Below are positions 17,678 to 27,779 of a DNA stretch of 64,000 bases, piece after piece. A program made the translations under genes and the position numbers. A model generated the notes under the pieces. The model saw only the letters and a list, made by a program, of their open reading frames with translations. It was not told the origin of the DNA and did no database searches. The stretch's first letter is position 1. Each line of letters begins with the position of its first letter. Source of the DNA: G963667145 sp963667145 (GTDB taxonomy: Bacteria; Cloacimonadota; Cloacimonadia; G963667145); NCBI GenBank assembly GCA_963667145.1, contig OY762943.1, positions 310,001 to 374,000 on the forward strand, written 5' to 3'.

Positions 17678-18643
17678 CTATTCTTTGCCAATAGCTACTC
17701 TTTCACCCATAAAAATTTGCGTCTCAAATCCCTTTTTGGTGTTCTCCAAAATATCGCTATCAATAGCGATTTCGCCTTTCTTAAATATAAGCATAACGGA
17801 GGAACCGCCAAATTTGAAATATCCTTTCTCTTGTCCCTTGGCAACAACGTCGCCGTCATAAGTATTCACAATGCTACCAACCATCGTCGCACCAATCTCA
17901 CTCATGATAATATCCCCAAAATCTTCCGTCTCGATTAGTGTCAACTCTCTTTTATTTAAACAGAAAAGTTCCACAATCTTTTTGATGGCAATGGGGGATA
18001 CTGAATAGTAATCTCCGTCGATTTTCTTGGTCTCTTCGATAATCCCACTAACGGGAAAATGGAAGCGGTGATAGTCTGTGGGACAAAGGCGGATGAGCAT
18101 CATAGAACCACCTGCAAACTCCTTGGCAAGTTCATTGTCCTGCAAATATTCGTTAAGATTGAATTTGTAACCTTTGACGATAAAGTCGCTTTCGTCAACA
18201 TTATCCCAAGCAAGCACTTTGCCATCTGCTGGAGAGACAATCACATTTTCATTGGTGTTGATTGGTCGTGCTGATTTTTTCAACTTTCGGATAAAAAACT
18301 CATTGAAATTGGCAAAATCTTCCATCACGACAGCCGTAGTATCTATATCGTATTCAGAGATAAAGGTAGCAATTTTGCCCTTTGATTTAGGGCTGTTCAT
18401 TTTGTTGCCATACCAAGTAGAAACGATTTTTCGTTTCACAATAGCCTTTGTGGACAAACGACCAACAGGATTGTTATACAACCAAATCAACCACTTTTCG
18501 CCTGCGACCTCTTCGACCTTAACCTCATTAGTAGCACGCTCTATATATCTAATCTTATGCGAAGACGCATCGGGCATCCAAAACGCTGTAATCAAAACAA
18601 TTAGTGTTAACACTATAAATAATTTTCTTTTCATATGTCTCAA
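17678..18643 (-). CDS. psd: Phosphatidylserine decarboxylase proenzyme
   Basis: This membrane enzyme makes phosphatidylethanolamine from phosphatidylserine. A hydrophobic N-terminal segment is at residues about 6-22. Conserved parts are SPADGKV, the CPTDYHRFH motif carrying catalytic His residues, and the self-cleavage site in FGGSS near residues 279-282, where the second Ser side would generate the pyruvoyl group. At 321 residues it is close to the larger type of bacterial Psd. TTG at 18643 has AAAGGA about 8 bases upstream; ATG at 18634 is an alternative. No pssA is adjacent. Confidence 0.94.
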   Translation of the reverse strand: MRHMKRKLFIVLTLIVLITAFWMPDASSHKIRYIERATNEVKVEEVAGEKWLIWLYNNPVGRLSTKAIVKRKIVSTWYGNKMNSPKSKGKIATFISEYDIDTTAVVMEDFANFNEFFIRKLKKSARPINTNENVIVSPADGKVLAWDNVDESDFIVKGYKFNLNEYLQDNELAKEFAGGSMMLIRLCPTDYHRFHFPVSGIIEETKKIDGDYYSVSPIAIKKIVELFCLNKRELTLIETEDFGDIIMSEIGATMVGSIVNTYDGDVVAKGQEKGYFKFGGSSVMLIFKKGEIAIDSDILENTKKGFETQIFMGERVAIGKE

Positions 18644-18647
18644 AACG

Positions 18648-19841
18648 CTATCCTTTTATTACTTTAATCGGGTCAATCTTTTTCAACTTTTGGCAAGGGT
18701 AATAGCTAAAAAACAAACTGGACAACATCACCGCACAAAAGATGTAAACACCATTTAGATATGAAATTTCCACAGGCAAATAATCAAATCCTAATCCTTG
18801 AATTGGGATTTTGATAAGGTGGTAATTGTACTGCAAATTCAAAAAAATATACGCCGACAAAATACCAATTCCAACACCAATGCCAGCTATCAACAATCCA
18901 CAATAAACAAAAATCTTCTTCAGTTGCGACTGTTGAAGTCCCATAGACTTCAAAATCCCTATTTCGCCACTCTTTTCACTTACCAATCGCAAAAAATTGC
19001 CACTCATATTAAAAATCGCCAAAATCACAATCAAGAAGAGAACTAAATTGAGAGCAATACTTTCAATCTTCAAAGAATTGTAAATAGTTTTATCTTCTTG
19101 ATGCCACCCAGTAACTGTGAAATCAGCACCTAACTTTGTCTGTAACGCCTTGGCTATAACTTCAGCATTATATGGATTTTTCAGGTGAATTTCCAAAAAT
19201 TTTGTACTATTTTTGCCCGCAATTCGTTGAGCAACAGATAGGTTAACGTATGCTAAACTCTCTTCCAAAACTTTGTCATCACAAATATATTTATCAGACA
19301 AGTGGAACTTTGTAATTGACGGTAGTGTTCCAAATGCTGTGTTTTGAGTATGTTGCAAAGAGTAAAAATAGATTGGTGTGTCATCGGCGATGCTCAATCT
19401 ATTTGACAGAGCATTTCCTATAACGATTTGATTGTCAGACAACTTATCAGGTGACAATAAGTTTAGATAAGGTACAATTTTTCTGTGCTTTGCAAAATCT
19501 ATTCCTTGAATTTGCAATCCTTGAAATTTGTTTCCAACTCTTACAACACCTTGAGTACGAACGACATAAGAAAAAACCTGTATATCTTCATCTTTTTGCA
19601 ACTCATCAATAAAAACTTGTTCAAATTTTTGATTATTTTTGCTTTTAATAGTGATATGTGCTCGACTCTGCAATAGCGAATCCATCATCACTTGCTTCAA
19701 TCCATCCATGAAAGCGGAAGAAACCAAAATGGAAAAAACTCCAAAGAAAATTCCGAGGCAACTCAATAACGACCACAAACTAATTGGAAATTTGTTTTTC
19801 CCTTTTAGGTATCTTAAAGAAAAAAAGAGAGGTAGGCTCAT
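18648..19841 (-). CDS. LolC/LolE-like ABC permease (FtsX family)
   Basis: This 397-residue inner-membrane permease has a MacB-like layout: one N-terminal transmembrane segment after the LRYLKGK start, a periplasmic domain (residues about 50-250), and three C-terminal transmembrane segments in an FtsX domain. The SEKSGEIGILKSMG element is the standard coupling motif. This layout is that of LolC/LolE, which release outer-membrane lipoproteins from the inner membrane. The ATPase LolD and chaperone LolA are not in the window. It fits with the lipoproteins predicted at 7732 and 9068. It may instead be another MacB-type exporter. Confidence 0.85.
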   Translation of the reverse strand: MSLPLFFSLRYLKGKNKFPISLWSLLSCLGIFFGVFSILVSSAFMDGLKQVMMDSLLQSRAHITIKSKNNQKFEQVFIDELQKDEDIQVFSYVVRTQGVVRVGNKFQGLQIQGIDFAKHRKIVPYLNLLSPDKLSDNQIVIGNALSNRLSIADDTPIYFYSLQHTQNTAFGTLPSITKFHLSDKYICDDKVLEESLAYVNLSVAQRIAGKNSTKFLEIHLKNPYNAEVIAKALQTKLGADFTVTGWHQEDKTIYNSLKIESIALNLVLFLIVILAIFNMSGNFLRLVSEKSGEIGILKSMGLQQSQLKKIFVYCGLLIAGIGVGIGILSAYIFLNLQYNYHLIKIPIQGLGFDYLPVEISYLNGVYIFCAVMLSSLFFSYYPCQKLKKIDPIKVIKG

Positions 19842-19845
19842 ATTT

Positions 19846-20454
19846 TTACTTCTTTTTATAAAATTTTAACAAATTGCTTTTCAAGGATTTATTAAAAGGA
19901 AAATGATTTTTAACCAGTTTTTCACTTACAAATTTTATATCTTCGATGGTGTAAAAAGCCTTGGGGTTCAAGACTTTTATCTTTTTAACCAAAAACTTAA
20001 TGTCAACCCTATTAGCAATGACATAAAGAATGTTCGACCTTTCGCTTTTGTTGGACTTAGCCCTGAAATAAGTTATCCGGAAATTGCTTTCCTTGAAATA
20101 ATCTATCAACAAATCGGCTTCTTTTTGAGTTATAATCCTTATCAGCACTATTCCCATGGCAAGTTTTTCTTCCACTAAAACACCCACAACCACACCCGCA
20201 GCGAAGCCCGTTGCATAAGCAATATAACTGTAAACATTATTCATATTTTGAAAGATTTTGGCGATGACAATAAGCCAAATCAGGGCTTCAAAAAAACCTG
20301 TAATTCCAGACAATAGCTTGTTGCTTTTGGAGACAAAAATAATTCTTAAAGTTCCGATAGACACTTCAGTTATTTTTGCTAAAAAGATAAAAAGAGGCAA
20401 GACAAAATAGTCAAAGAGGTTTGAATTATAAAATTCGAGTAACATTTCTTTCAT
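19846..20454 (-). CDS. UPF0316 / DUF2179 membrane protein
   Basis: This 202-residue protein has three hydrophobic N-terminal segments followed by a soluble DUF2179-like domain. The EVSIGTLRIIFVSK segment near residue 30 and FFEALIWLIVIAKIFQN are typical of UPF0316 proteins. The C-terminal half (from about residue 115) reads as the small alpha/beta domain with the TYFRAKSN and LYVIANR strands. Function is unknown in the family. It has a very basic C-terminus and lies four bases from the LolC/E-like gene, so they are co-transcribed. Confidence 0.85.
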   Translation of the reverse strand: MKEMLLEFYNSNLFDYFVLPLFIFLAKITEVSIGTLRIIFVSKSNKLLSGITGFFEALIWLIVIAKIFQNMNNVYSYIAYATGFAAGVVVGVLVEEKLAMGIVLIRIITQKEADLLIDYFKESNFRITYFRAKSNKSERSNILYVIANRVDIKFLVKKIKVLNPKAFYTIEDIKFVSEKLVKNHFPFNKSLKSNLLKFYKKK

Positions 20455-20478
20455 TTAAATCTACCTAAAATAACAAAC

Positions 20479-22185
20479 CTAAATCTTGGTTTTGCAATAA
20501 CCTAACTCGACCAATCTTTTCTTAGCATCTTTTTTTTGAAGCAAAATCTCTTGCATTAGAGATGTATCGGTTTCTGAATTTAGGTAGTTAATCAACTTAT
20601 CGTCCAACTCTTTTATTGCATGCACTTCTTTCTTTATCTGGAAGCCATTGAGAATTTGTTCGAAGTCAACGCTATTGCCTTGTTCACTTTCCAAGATAAG
20701 CTCGTTAAAAACTTCTGGAGATTTACTCTGACAAGCCAAAGCGTTGAGATTGATAGATTCTTCCGAATTTGCGGAGACTAATTCCTCAAAAATGCTCCTA
20801 AATTCAGGAATGTGAAAATCGCTCAAAGTCAACACTGAAGAGACATCTCGCAACTTTTCTCTATCAAACATACACGCCATCAACAACAACTTTTCTTCTA
20901 GGCCATCTCCTGGGATTTTTACTTGTGCTTTGCTATCTTTGTCTGAATAAACTTTTTTTACTTTCACTTGAGACGAAAAAACCGATTCCTCAACACCAAA
21001 AATTTCCGAAACTTTTTTGATAAAAACGAATCTGTCCAACTGGTTGGATATAGAGCCTGCCACTTCCACAAGCACATTCATCGCCTCCGACAAATCCAAA
21101 TTGTCTTTCAAATATTGCAAATATGTGGGGGAAGTCTCAAGCAGTGCGTTCAACGCATCTTTACCGCTTTCTAATAAAAAACTGTCAGGGTCTTCGCCTT
21201 CGGGCAATCTAACAATTCTTGCTTCGCCAGACTGAGAAAGTACTTTGGAAGCAGCACGCAAAGTAGCCTTCAGACCTGCATCATCACCATCATAGAGGAT
21301 GTAAAAATTTTTGCAATATCTCTTGAGCATGGCAACCTGCTCATCTGTCAGAGAAGTCCCCAAAGAAGCAACCGCATTGTGATAGCCGTTTTCGTACAAT
21401 CGCAAAAAATCCAAATATCCTTCACAAATGATCACCTTATCAAGTTTGCCAATCTCATGTTTGGTAATGTAGAATCCGTACAGCTCCTTGCTTTTTTGAT
21501 AGACAGCTGTCGTTGGAGAGTTTATGTATTTGGGCATGGCGTTGTCCATTGCTCTGGCTCCAAAGGCAACAGTAACACCAGTTGAGGAAACAATGGGGAA
21601 GACAACTCTGTTGGAAAACAAATCGTAGTATCCCTTGTTGTTCGATTTGACGATTCCCGATTCCAATAAAATATCTTTGTTCACGTTATTTTTTCGCAAG
21701 TAGTTGTACAAAGCGGTTTGCGAATTTAGAGAAAAGCCCAACTCAAAAGTTTTGATAGTGTTCTCGGAAATGCTTCGGCTCTTTAGATAGTCAATAGCTG
21801 TACTTCCGTGCAAAGCGAGATTTTCACGGTAAAAATCTTTAGCGAGCGAATAAATCTGCAAAATCAGGTTTGTTTTGGACTCTTTTTGTCGAGACGACTT
21901 ATCAATATTCAGCTTAATTCCGTATTGCTGTGCCAATTTGAGAGCCGCCTCATAATAGGAGATTTTTTCGTACTCTTTGACAAAACTAACTGCGTTTCCT
22001 GCGACTCCACAACCGAAGCACTTGAAAATCTGTTTCGTTTGGCTAACCACAAACGAAGGCGTGTTTTCTTGATGAAAAGGGCAACAAGCCTTATAGTTAG
22101 AACCATTTTTTCTTAGAGGCAAGTATCTGCTGACCACATCAACAATATCCACACGGTCTAGCACCTTGGAATAAACGTCACTCAC
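20479..22185 (-). CDS. dnaG: DNA primase
   Basis: It makes RNA primers at the replication fork. The N-terminal CHC2-type zinc ribbon has Cys35, His38, Cys56 and Cys59. The catalytic core holds the YYDLFSNRVVFP strand, and the TOPRIM motifs are ICEGYLD and LYDGDDAG. The C-terminal ~130 residues would be the helicase-binding region. Length is 568 residues. The usual rpoD partner is absent; instead the gene overlaps by 8 bases the TPR gene upstream. Confidence 0.96.
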   Translation of the reverse strand: MSDVYSKVLDRVDIVDVVSRYLPLRKNGSNYKACCPFHQENTPSFVVSQTKQIFKCFGCGVAGNAVSFVKEYEKISYYEAALKLAQQYGIKLNIDKSSRQKESKTNLILQIYSLAKDFYRENLALHGSTAIDYLKSRSISENTIKTFELGFSLNSQTALYNYLRKNNVNKDILLESGIVKSNNKGYYDLFSNRVVFPIVSSTGVTVAFGARAMDNAMPKYINSPTTAVYQKSKELYGFYITKHEIGKLDKVIICEGYLDFLRLYENGYHNAVASLGTSLTDEQVAMLKRYCKNFYILYDGDDAGLKATLRAASKVLSQSGEARIVRLPEGEDPDSFLLESGKDALNALLETSPTYLQYLKDNLDLSEAMNVLVEVAGSISNQLDRFVFIKKVSEIFGVEESVFSSQVKVKKVYSDKDSKAQVKIPGDGLEEKLLLMACMFDREKLRDVSSVLTLSDFHIPEFRSIFEELVSANSEESINLNALACQSKSPEVFNELILESEQGNSVDFEQILNGFQIKKEVHAIKELDDKLINYLNSETDTSLMQEILLQKKDAKKRLVELGYCKTKI

Positions 22186-23107
22186 CTTTAATCAAGTCCT
22201 CTATTTCGCTTTTTATTTTCAAAATTTCTCGTTTGTCTTTAGAATCTTCTAGTAATTCTAAGTACGCCTCAGCATCCTGCAAAGCTCGTTTGTAATTTTT
22301 TAGCTCCACGTTATTGTTTATGGTGAATTTATACAACTTGTACATTTTTTCTGTATTTATCAAATCGTAGTAGATGTCGTTCGACTGGGAATAAAGGTAG
22401 TTTTTGTCATAAATCTCTGCCAAAAACAAAAGCAATTCAACCTTGTTTTCGCTATACGGCATAAACATTATCACTCTGCTGGTTCGGCTTGCAGCCCTCT
22501 GCCACGGAAGTTTAACAATTTCTTCCATATACAGGTTTGTGGCTTCTTTCAATAGCGATTTTGAAGTGTTAGCACTCTTGATAACCAAACCGAAAAGATA
22601 GGCACTGCTGGACGGCTTATTCAGATTTTTAAAAGCGATTGCACGAAAATAGTTCAAATAGGGGAAACGAGAATTATTGTTCTCCAAAACTTTGCAAGCA
22701 TCCCAATATTGCTTTTCTTCCAAATAATATTTTCCCAATTCCAAAGTCAGATATTTATTTAAATAGTTACTTGGATTAGCTTTAACAAATTCCTTCACAA
22801 AAGAAATCTTATTTTTCCCGCCTGATATATAAAAATTACACAAAGCCAACTTAAATTCAGCTTTTTGATTGTTATCTTTTTGGAAGTAAAGCTTATAATA
22901 CTTCCTCGCTGAATAATAATGCCCCATGTCAAAATAAACATTGGCTAATACCAAATATCTTTCGGTATCCTTTTCGGGTTGCTTTTTCTGCAAAGATTCC
23001 CAAAAAGAGGTCTTTCCCTCTTGCAGATTATCTGTAAGGCTTTTAATCTCGTCTGCAGAAAGATTAATAAACAAGAAAGTAAAAAGTAAAATTGCTATTT
23101 TCTTCAA
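22178..23107 (-). CDS. Secreted TPR-repeat protein
   Basis: This 309-residue protein has a signal peptide (hydrophobic residues 4-16, ending near LSADE). A series of TPR-like helical repeats follows, with patterns such as YLVLANVYFDMGHYYSARKYY and later ALQDAEAYLELLED (key features only). It has no enzymatic motif. It overlaps dnaG (8 bases) and the TIGR03545-like gene (4 bases), so all three are translationally linked. It probably acts as a periplasmic scaffold; its partners are unknown. Confidence 0.75.
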   Translation of the reverse strand: MKKIAILLFTFLFINLSADEIKSLTDNLQEGKTSFWESLQKKQPEKDTERYLVLANVYFDMGHYYSARKYYKLYFQKDNNQKAEFKLALCNFYISGGKNKISFVKEFVKANPSNYLNKYLTLELGKYYLEEKQYWDACKVLENNNSRFPYLNYFRAIAFKNLNKPSSSAYLFGLVIKSANTSKSLLKEATNLYMEEIVKLPWQRAASRTSRVIMFMPYSENKVELLLFLAEIYDKNYLYSQSNDIYYDLINTEKMYKLYKFTINNNVELKNYKRALQDAEAYLELLEDSKDKREILKIKSEIEDLIKGE

Positions 23108-24858
23108 AATTTTATTCCTTTTATCAATTCTTCTGCTTTATTTTTAATCTCAGTGTTGTTAATAACTTCTTTCCCTTTTTTCAACAAATTGTCCCCAATC
23201 TCTTTTTCTTTCTTCTCTTTTTGTTTAGCACTAATTGGTTCGGAAATAGACAAGATAGACTGCACATTGCCATCAAGCTTCTCGAATAGCGAATTTAGTT
23301 CTTTTTGCTCTTTTTGTAAACCAATTTTTTTCTGTATTTTTTCTTTTATTTTTTTGCTCTCGTTAGAAAATTTCTTGTACAACGCCTTTCTCACAATATC
23401 ATCAAGGTTAGAGTTTATTTTGCTGACATTTTGAACAGAGGAAAATTCACAATTTACCTTAATCCAAACAGAATCGGTCGATTTGCCCACAATTCTCGCC
23501 ACTTCTCTCATTTGGGAAGAAACCTCTTTTTCGTAATCGTAAGAAAATTGAATATCGTTAATTGTGGTAAAACTATTTACAGTGACATCGTCATCCAAAA
23601 TTTCTAACGATGTTTCTCCGTTCAAGAAACAAGAATTGATTTTCGGCGGCAACACTTCTTGATTTAACTTTATATTGTCTATTGTAACACCCTTTGTTTC
23701 AACAAAAAAGCTCTCTCGAAAATTATCGCTTAAATAGTTGAATTCTCCTGCTACTTTAATTGATTTGATTTTATCCGACGATAATGAAAAATTTATTGTA
23801 ATCGGTTCGCCAGTCAATTTTTGAGCATTAGAAATATTTTCAACAACTCCAGTAATCAAAATGCCATTATCCAATTTAGAATTTATCTGCATCTCTTTTA
23901 ACCAAAATCGCAATTTTTGCTCTTTCTTCGGTTCATCAGCAGACGAAGCTAATCTAACGGACTTGATAGCTGTAAGAGCCTTTAAAACCAACTCATACAC
24001 AAAGCCACCAAAGAGCGATTCACCAATTTTCTTTCCCTGAACATCAGGAAATTTAACCATCTTCATAGCGTTATCATAATCTTGCTTCGCCCATCTCTGT
24101 AGCTTATTAGCAGATTTGAGTAGTTCATATTGCTGTTTAAAATCAGCCTTATCCTTTTTAATTTCTTTGTATAACGACCTGCTCTCTTCGCTCAATTTAC
24201 TTATTTCCTTGCCAGCCTTAGCAGGATTTGACAAATCCAAATCATCAAACCTAATTACTATTTCCTCAACTCGTTGCTTGTACTTTTTGTCGTTCAAAAT
24301 TTTAGACCAAAATTCATTAGCCTTTTTAATCTCTTGTCGCAAAGAATCAGCTTTTATAGGTGTGATGAAGTTAGTAGCATTTAATATAGAGTCCACATTG
24401 AGATTTTGGTATTCCAAAATGGGAATAGAACTCTTTTTTTCTTCCAGATAGTTGGTAGCATACTTCGTAAAAACCGATTTTTCACCTTTATCTTCTTTCT
24501 TTGGCAAACTGCCATTAGTGGCTCTTTCAGTTCCAAATTCCAACTTTTCCACAAGGACATTTTCACAAACCAATTGCCCCTTAAATATGGAGGACAAAGC
24601 AAAATCCAATTCAACATATCCCGTTTGAAAAAGATTTTTCATAGGTTTACTCTTGTCCGCAACTGTAAAATCTTCCCAAGATAGCTTTCCGAAAAATATT
24701 TGCAAATTGCATTTTTTTACTTCTGCTTTAGCTCCAAAAATAGATTCAGTTCCAGATTCAAACAATGAGCTAAAAATTAAATTTCTACAAAAGTACAATC
24801 CCAATAATAGAATAAAGAAGCATAAGAATAGATAACCGATTTTCTTTTTAATCTTCAT
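23104..24858 (-). CDS. TIGR03545-like envelope protein
   Basis: This 584-residue protein has one N-terminal transmembrane helix (residues about 8-24). An AsmA-like beginning follows: a GAKAEV segment, then LSWEDFTVAD, and an MKNLFQTGYVELDF segment, with ERATNGSLP near residue 110. These match the TIGR03545 family as I know it. The middle part has long Lys/Glu-rich coiled-coil-like helices (residues about 150-270) and the end is also charged and helical. AsmA-like proteins are linked to lipid or outer-membrane homeostasis; a role here is inference. The usual companion TIGR03546 gene is not seen. It follows rnr after an 85-base gap that contains a small palindrome. Confidence 0.75.
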   Translation of the reverse strand: MKIKKKIGYLFLCFFILLLGLYFCRNLIFSSLFESGTESIFGAKAEVKKCNLQIFFGKLSWEDFTVADKSKPMKNLFQTGYVELDFALSSIFKGQLVCENVLVEKLEFGTERATNGSLPKKEDKGEKSVFTKYATNYLEEKKSSIPILEYQNLNVDSILNATNFITPIKADSLRQEIKKANEFWSKILNDKKYKQRVEEIVIRFDDLDLSNPAKAGKEISKLSEESRSLYKEIKKDKADFKQQYELLKSANKLQRWAKQDYDNAMKMVKFPDVQGKKIGESLFGGFVYELVLKALTAIKSVRLASSADEPKKEQKLRFWLKEMQINSKLDNGILITGVVENISNAQKLTGEPITINFSLSSDKIKSIKVAGEFNYLSDNFRESFFVETKGVTIDNIKLNQEVLPPKINSCFLNGETSLEILDDDVTVNSFTTINDIQFSYDYEKEVSSQMREVARIVGKSTDSVWIKVNCEFSSVQNVSKINSNLDDIVRKALYKKFSNESKKIKEKIQKKIGLQKEQKELNSLFEKLDGNVQSILSISEPISAKQKEKKEKEIGDNLLKKGKEVINNTEIKNKAEELIKGIKF

Positions 24859-24943
24859 AAATACTCCAAATAAATAACTTTATAATCATGATTACAAATA
24901 ATTAAAATTAAACAAGATACGTATTGGCAAACAACTTTTTACT

Positions 24944-26932
24944 TTATATAAATTGAGCCTCAACTTCTCGATCAACTTTAACTATTTTAACCAACATTCT
25001 TTTAGTAAGCTTAAATTTTTTATTTCTTAGTGCGTTATTTTCACAAAGAACACTAACGAACACAGGATATTTTACCAATTCCAACTTAACAACATTTCTT
25101 TTAATGTCAACTATGGTAGCTTTATATTCATTGCCCAAGCGTTTTTTCATGAATTGAAGGTAGTAAAGTTTTTGCACATCATTTTCGGCATTGGTGGCAA
25201 TTTGTTCTTTTTCGTTCGCGTTTTGCACAATTTTCTTTAAAACTTTATCAGATTTAATCTCATTTTTTAGTAACAGGTGTATCCCCAAATCACAAATTCG
25301 ACGAATGGGCGAAGTAAAATGAGTATAAAAATCGATTCCAATTCCAAAGTGGTGCGAATTTTTTAGACTATACTCAGCTCGCTTCATACTTCGCAAAATT
25401 TTTCGTTCGAACGTTCTTTTTTCGTCATCAGAATCTAACCTTTCTAACGTTCGTTGGTAAAACTCCGTTGAATTTTTATACGCTGGGACTTCTACGTTGT
25501 TCTGTTCAAGTTCCTTTTTCACTTTTTGTATATCAGCATACTCTGGAGGCTCATGAACTCTGTAAATGCTTGTTTTGGACGACAAGAATTTTGCAACGTA
25601 CTCGTTCGCAATCAACATAAAATTCTCAATCAATTTGTGCGAATCGGTCTCCTGAGAGCGAAGCAAATTTATAGGTTGCCCGTCTTCATCAAACTCAAAC
25701 TCCGTTTCAGGTAATGAGAATTGAATATATTTCTTCCTTTTTTTGAAATATCCTTTGGAAAGCCTATCTGCCAATAATAAAGCGTCTTTATCCTCTTTTG
25801 CAACTCCTTCCAAAATACCTTTCTCAAAAATTTCGTCAACTTGCTCATAATTAAACCTAACGTTGGAGCGAATGACCGATTTAAAAACGCTCTGCTCCAA
25901 AATTTCAAAGTTTTTATCGAAAACGCTCCTTACAGTGATGGTGTATTTGTCTTCGTCAGGACGCAAACTGCACAAAGAATTGGAAATAATCTTCGGTAGC
26001 ATGGGGATAACTCGCTTAGGAAAATAGTAAGAATTTCCCCGTGATAAAGCTTCTGCAAATAGGGAAGAGCCAGGTTTGACAAAATGTGATACGTCCGCAA
26101 TATGCACAAAAAGTTCGTACTCGCCATTGGTATTAACCTTCACAGAAACAGCGTCATCAAAGTCTTTGGCACTCGCTGGATCGATGGTGAAAGTATGCAA
26201 GCCACGCAAATCTTTTCGCCCTTTAATATCTTCCTCAATATCAAAATTTTTGCTGAGGTTTTCTGCCTCTTTTACAAGCTCGTCTTTGAATTCAAGAGGC
26301 AACTCATAAGAATGAATTACCGACAAAATTTCAGTCTGAATATCACCGCTACGCCCCAATACTTCGGTTATTTTTACTCGAGGATATAGCTCTAAATCAC
26401 CCCAAAAGCTAACAGATGCAACAACTTTGTCTCCCGCATTTGCTATTTCTGGATTTGTAATTTGTGCATCACGGTGAAAATGCCCTCCAATCCCAGTCAG
26501 CATAGCTTGATTGCCAAGTTTTGCTACGGTTCCCACCAAAACACCTCGTCCTCTTTCTATAATTCTAATTATTTTCCCAACCTTGCCTTTTCTTTTAGCA
26601 CCTGTAACCTGTACCTCAACAATATCGTTATGAAAAGAACCTAAAGTATCTTCTAAATTTATCATTATGTGATCTGATTCTGTTATGACAAACCCAAATT
26701 GATGCCCCTTCATCAGAGCAAGGGCATCAAATCTTCCTTTTTCTGAGACAATTAGACCTTTAAAATATTTTTTATCCGAATAAATTATTAAACTCTTTCT
26801 TTCTAAATTACGAAGAAATTTGCGGAGTTCTTTTCGCTCGTGTCTACCAATATTGGCTAATTTACTCAAATCATTGAATTTGATACCGCTATTGCTATAG
26901 ATTACTTTTTGTACTTCTGTCTCATTCAACAT
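24944..26932 (-). CDS. rnr: Ribonuclease R-type 3'-5' exoribonuclease
   Basis: This processive RNase degrades structured RNA. Its order is an N-terminal winged-helix part, cold-shock-like OB domains, the RNB catalytic domain and a short C-terminal S1-like part. The catalytic DPASAKDFDDA motif is near residue 250. HIADVSHFV follows, then the FPKRVIPMLP segment, and HFTSPIRR with YTHFTSP near residue 545. At 662 residues it is on the short side because the S1 region and basic tail are trimmed, ending at EAQFI. It overlaps yicC by 11 bases. Confidence 0.95.
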   Translation of the reverse strand: MLNETEVQKVIYSNSGIKFNDLSKLANIGRHERKELRKFLRNLERKSLIIYSDKKYFKGLIVSEKGRFDALALMKGHQFGFVITESDHIMINLEDTLGSFHNDIVEVQVTGAKRKGKVGKIIRIIERGRGVLVGTVAKLGNQAMLTGIGGHFHRDAQITNPEIANAGDKVVASVSFWGDLELYPRVKITEVLGRSGDIQTEILSVIHSYELPLEFKDELVKEAENLSKNFDIEEDIKGRKDLRGLHTFTIDPASAKDFDDAVSVKVNTNGEYELFVHIADVSHFVKPGSSLFAEALSRGNSYYFPKRVIPMLPKIISNSLCSLRPDEDKYTITVRSVFDKNFEILEQSVFKSVIRSNVRFNYEQVDEIFEKGILEGVAKEDKDALLLADRLSKGYFKKRKKYIQFSLPETEFEFDEDGQPINLLRSQETDSHKLIENFMLIANEYVAKFLSSKTSIYRVHEPPEYADIQKVKKELEQNNVEVPAYKNSTEFYQRTLERLDSDDEKRTFERKILRSMKRAEYSLKNSHHFGIGIDFYTHFTSPIRRICDLGIHLLLKNEIKSDKVLKKIVQNANEKEQIATNAENDVQKLYYLQFMKKRLGNEYKATIVDIKRNVVKLELVKYPVFVSVLCENNALRNKKFKLTKRMLVKIVKVDREVEAQFI

Positions 26933-27779
26933 TGGCTACCATCTCTCTACACTTTTCAATCTCTTCTTTTATTAGCAAAATATGGGGGAAAGCTTCTTCT
27001 GAAGCAAACTTAGAACCCATTGTATTAGCCTCTCTTTGCATCTCTTGAACCACAAAATTAAGCGTTTTGCCACAATTTTCTAATTTTAAATTTTCTCTGA
27101 AAGTAGTTATATGATGCTTCAATCTCTCAATTTCTTCCGTAACATCCGAACGCTCCATTAGGAAAGCAACTTCTGACAGCGATTTTGCCAATTCGTCAGG
27201 CTCCAAATTCCGTTCTAAAGTATTTTGAAGATTTTCTTTTAGTCGTAAATATCTTTTTTCTCGATAAATAGGAAAGAGGGACTGTACTTTCTCGAGGGCT
27301 TCTTCTATTTTTTGCATCGCTTCTTTTAAAAAACTGCACATACTTTCGCCCTCAGCCGACACAGAGGCAACAAATTCATCTAAAACTTTACCAAATTCTT
27401 GCAAAAAAAGCGGTTCTACATTATCTATATCAAATTGAGAACCAATAAGTTCGCTGTTTTGCAAAACAGCATTCAAACTATAGGGAAGACCTGACATCTT
27501 CTTCGCTTGCTCATATATCTCCAAATATTGACTAAAAAGAGCTTTATTTAACTGCAAAGAGATAGAGTTAGAGACATCAATATCTATGGTGGCAACGAAT
27601 CGACCACGATTTATACGTGATTTTGCCAATTGAACTAGCTTTGCTTCCAAAGAAGCCATAAATGCTGGCAATTTCACGATAATATCCAAATTGCGTGAAT
27701 TGACGCTCTTTAGAGAAATAGAACCCCTAATTTCGCCTATTTCGAAGTTCCCTGCTGCAAATCCTGTCATACTTTTCAT
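26922..27779 (-). CDS. yicC: YicC-family endoribonuclease
   Basis: It starts with the family signature MKSMTGFA and contains SVNSRNLDI. The C-terminal ERLKHH and TMGSKF parts end with the VANVE region. YicC proteins are RNA endonucleases that act in RNA turnover, which suits the overlap with rnr. The ATG at 27779 (285 residues) has an AAGGG site about 9 bases upstream; an earlier in-frame start at 27803 is less likely. In many bacteria yicC precedes gmk, but here gmk is elsewhere (4086-4685). Confidence 0.93.
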   Translation of the reverse strand: MKSMTGFAAGNFEIGEIRGSISLKSVNSRNLDIIVKLPAFMASLEAKLVQLAKSRINRGRFVATIDIDVSNSISLQLNKALFSQYLEIYEQAKKMSGLPYSLNAVLQNSELIGSQFDIDNVEPLFLQEFGKVLDEFVASVSAEGESMCSFLKEAMQKIEEALEKVQSLFPIYREKRYLRLKENLQNTLERNLEPDELAKSLSEVAFLMERSDVTEEIERLKHHITTFRENLKLENCGKTLNFVVQEMQREANTMGSKFASEEAFPHILLIKEEIEKCREMVANVE

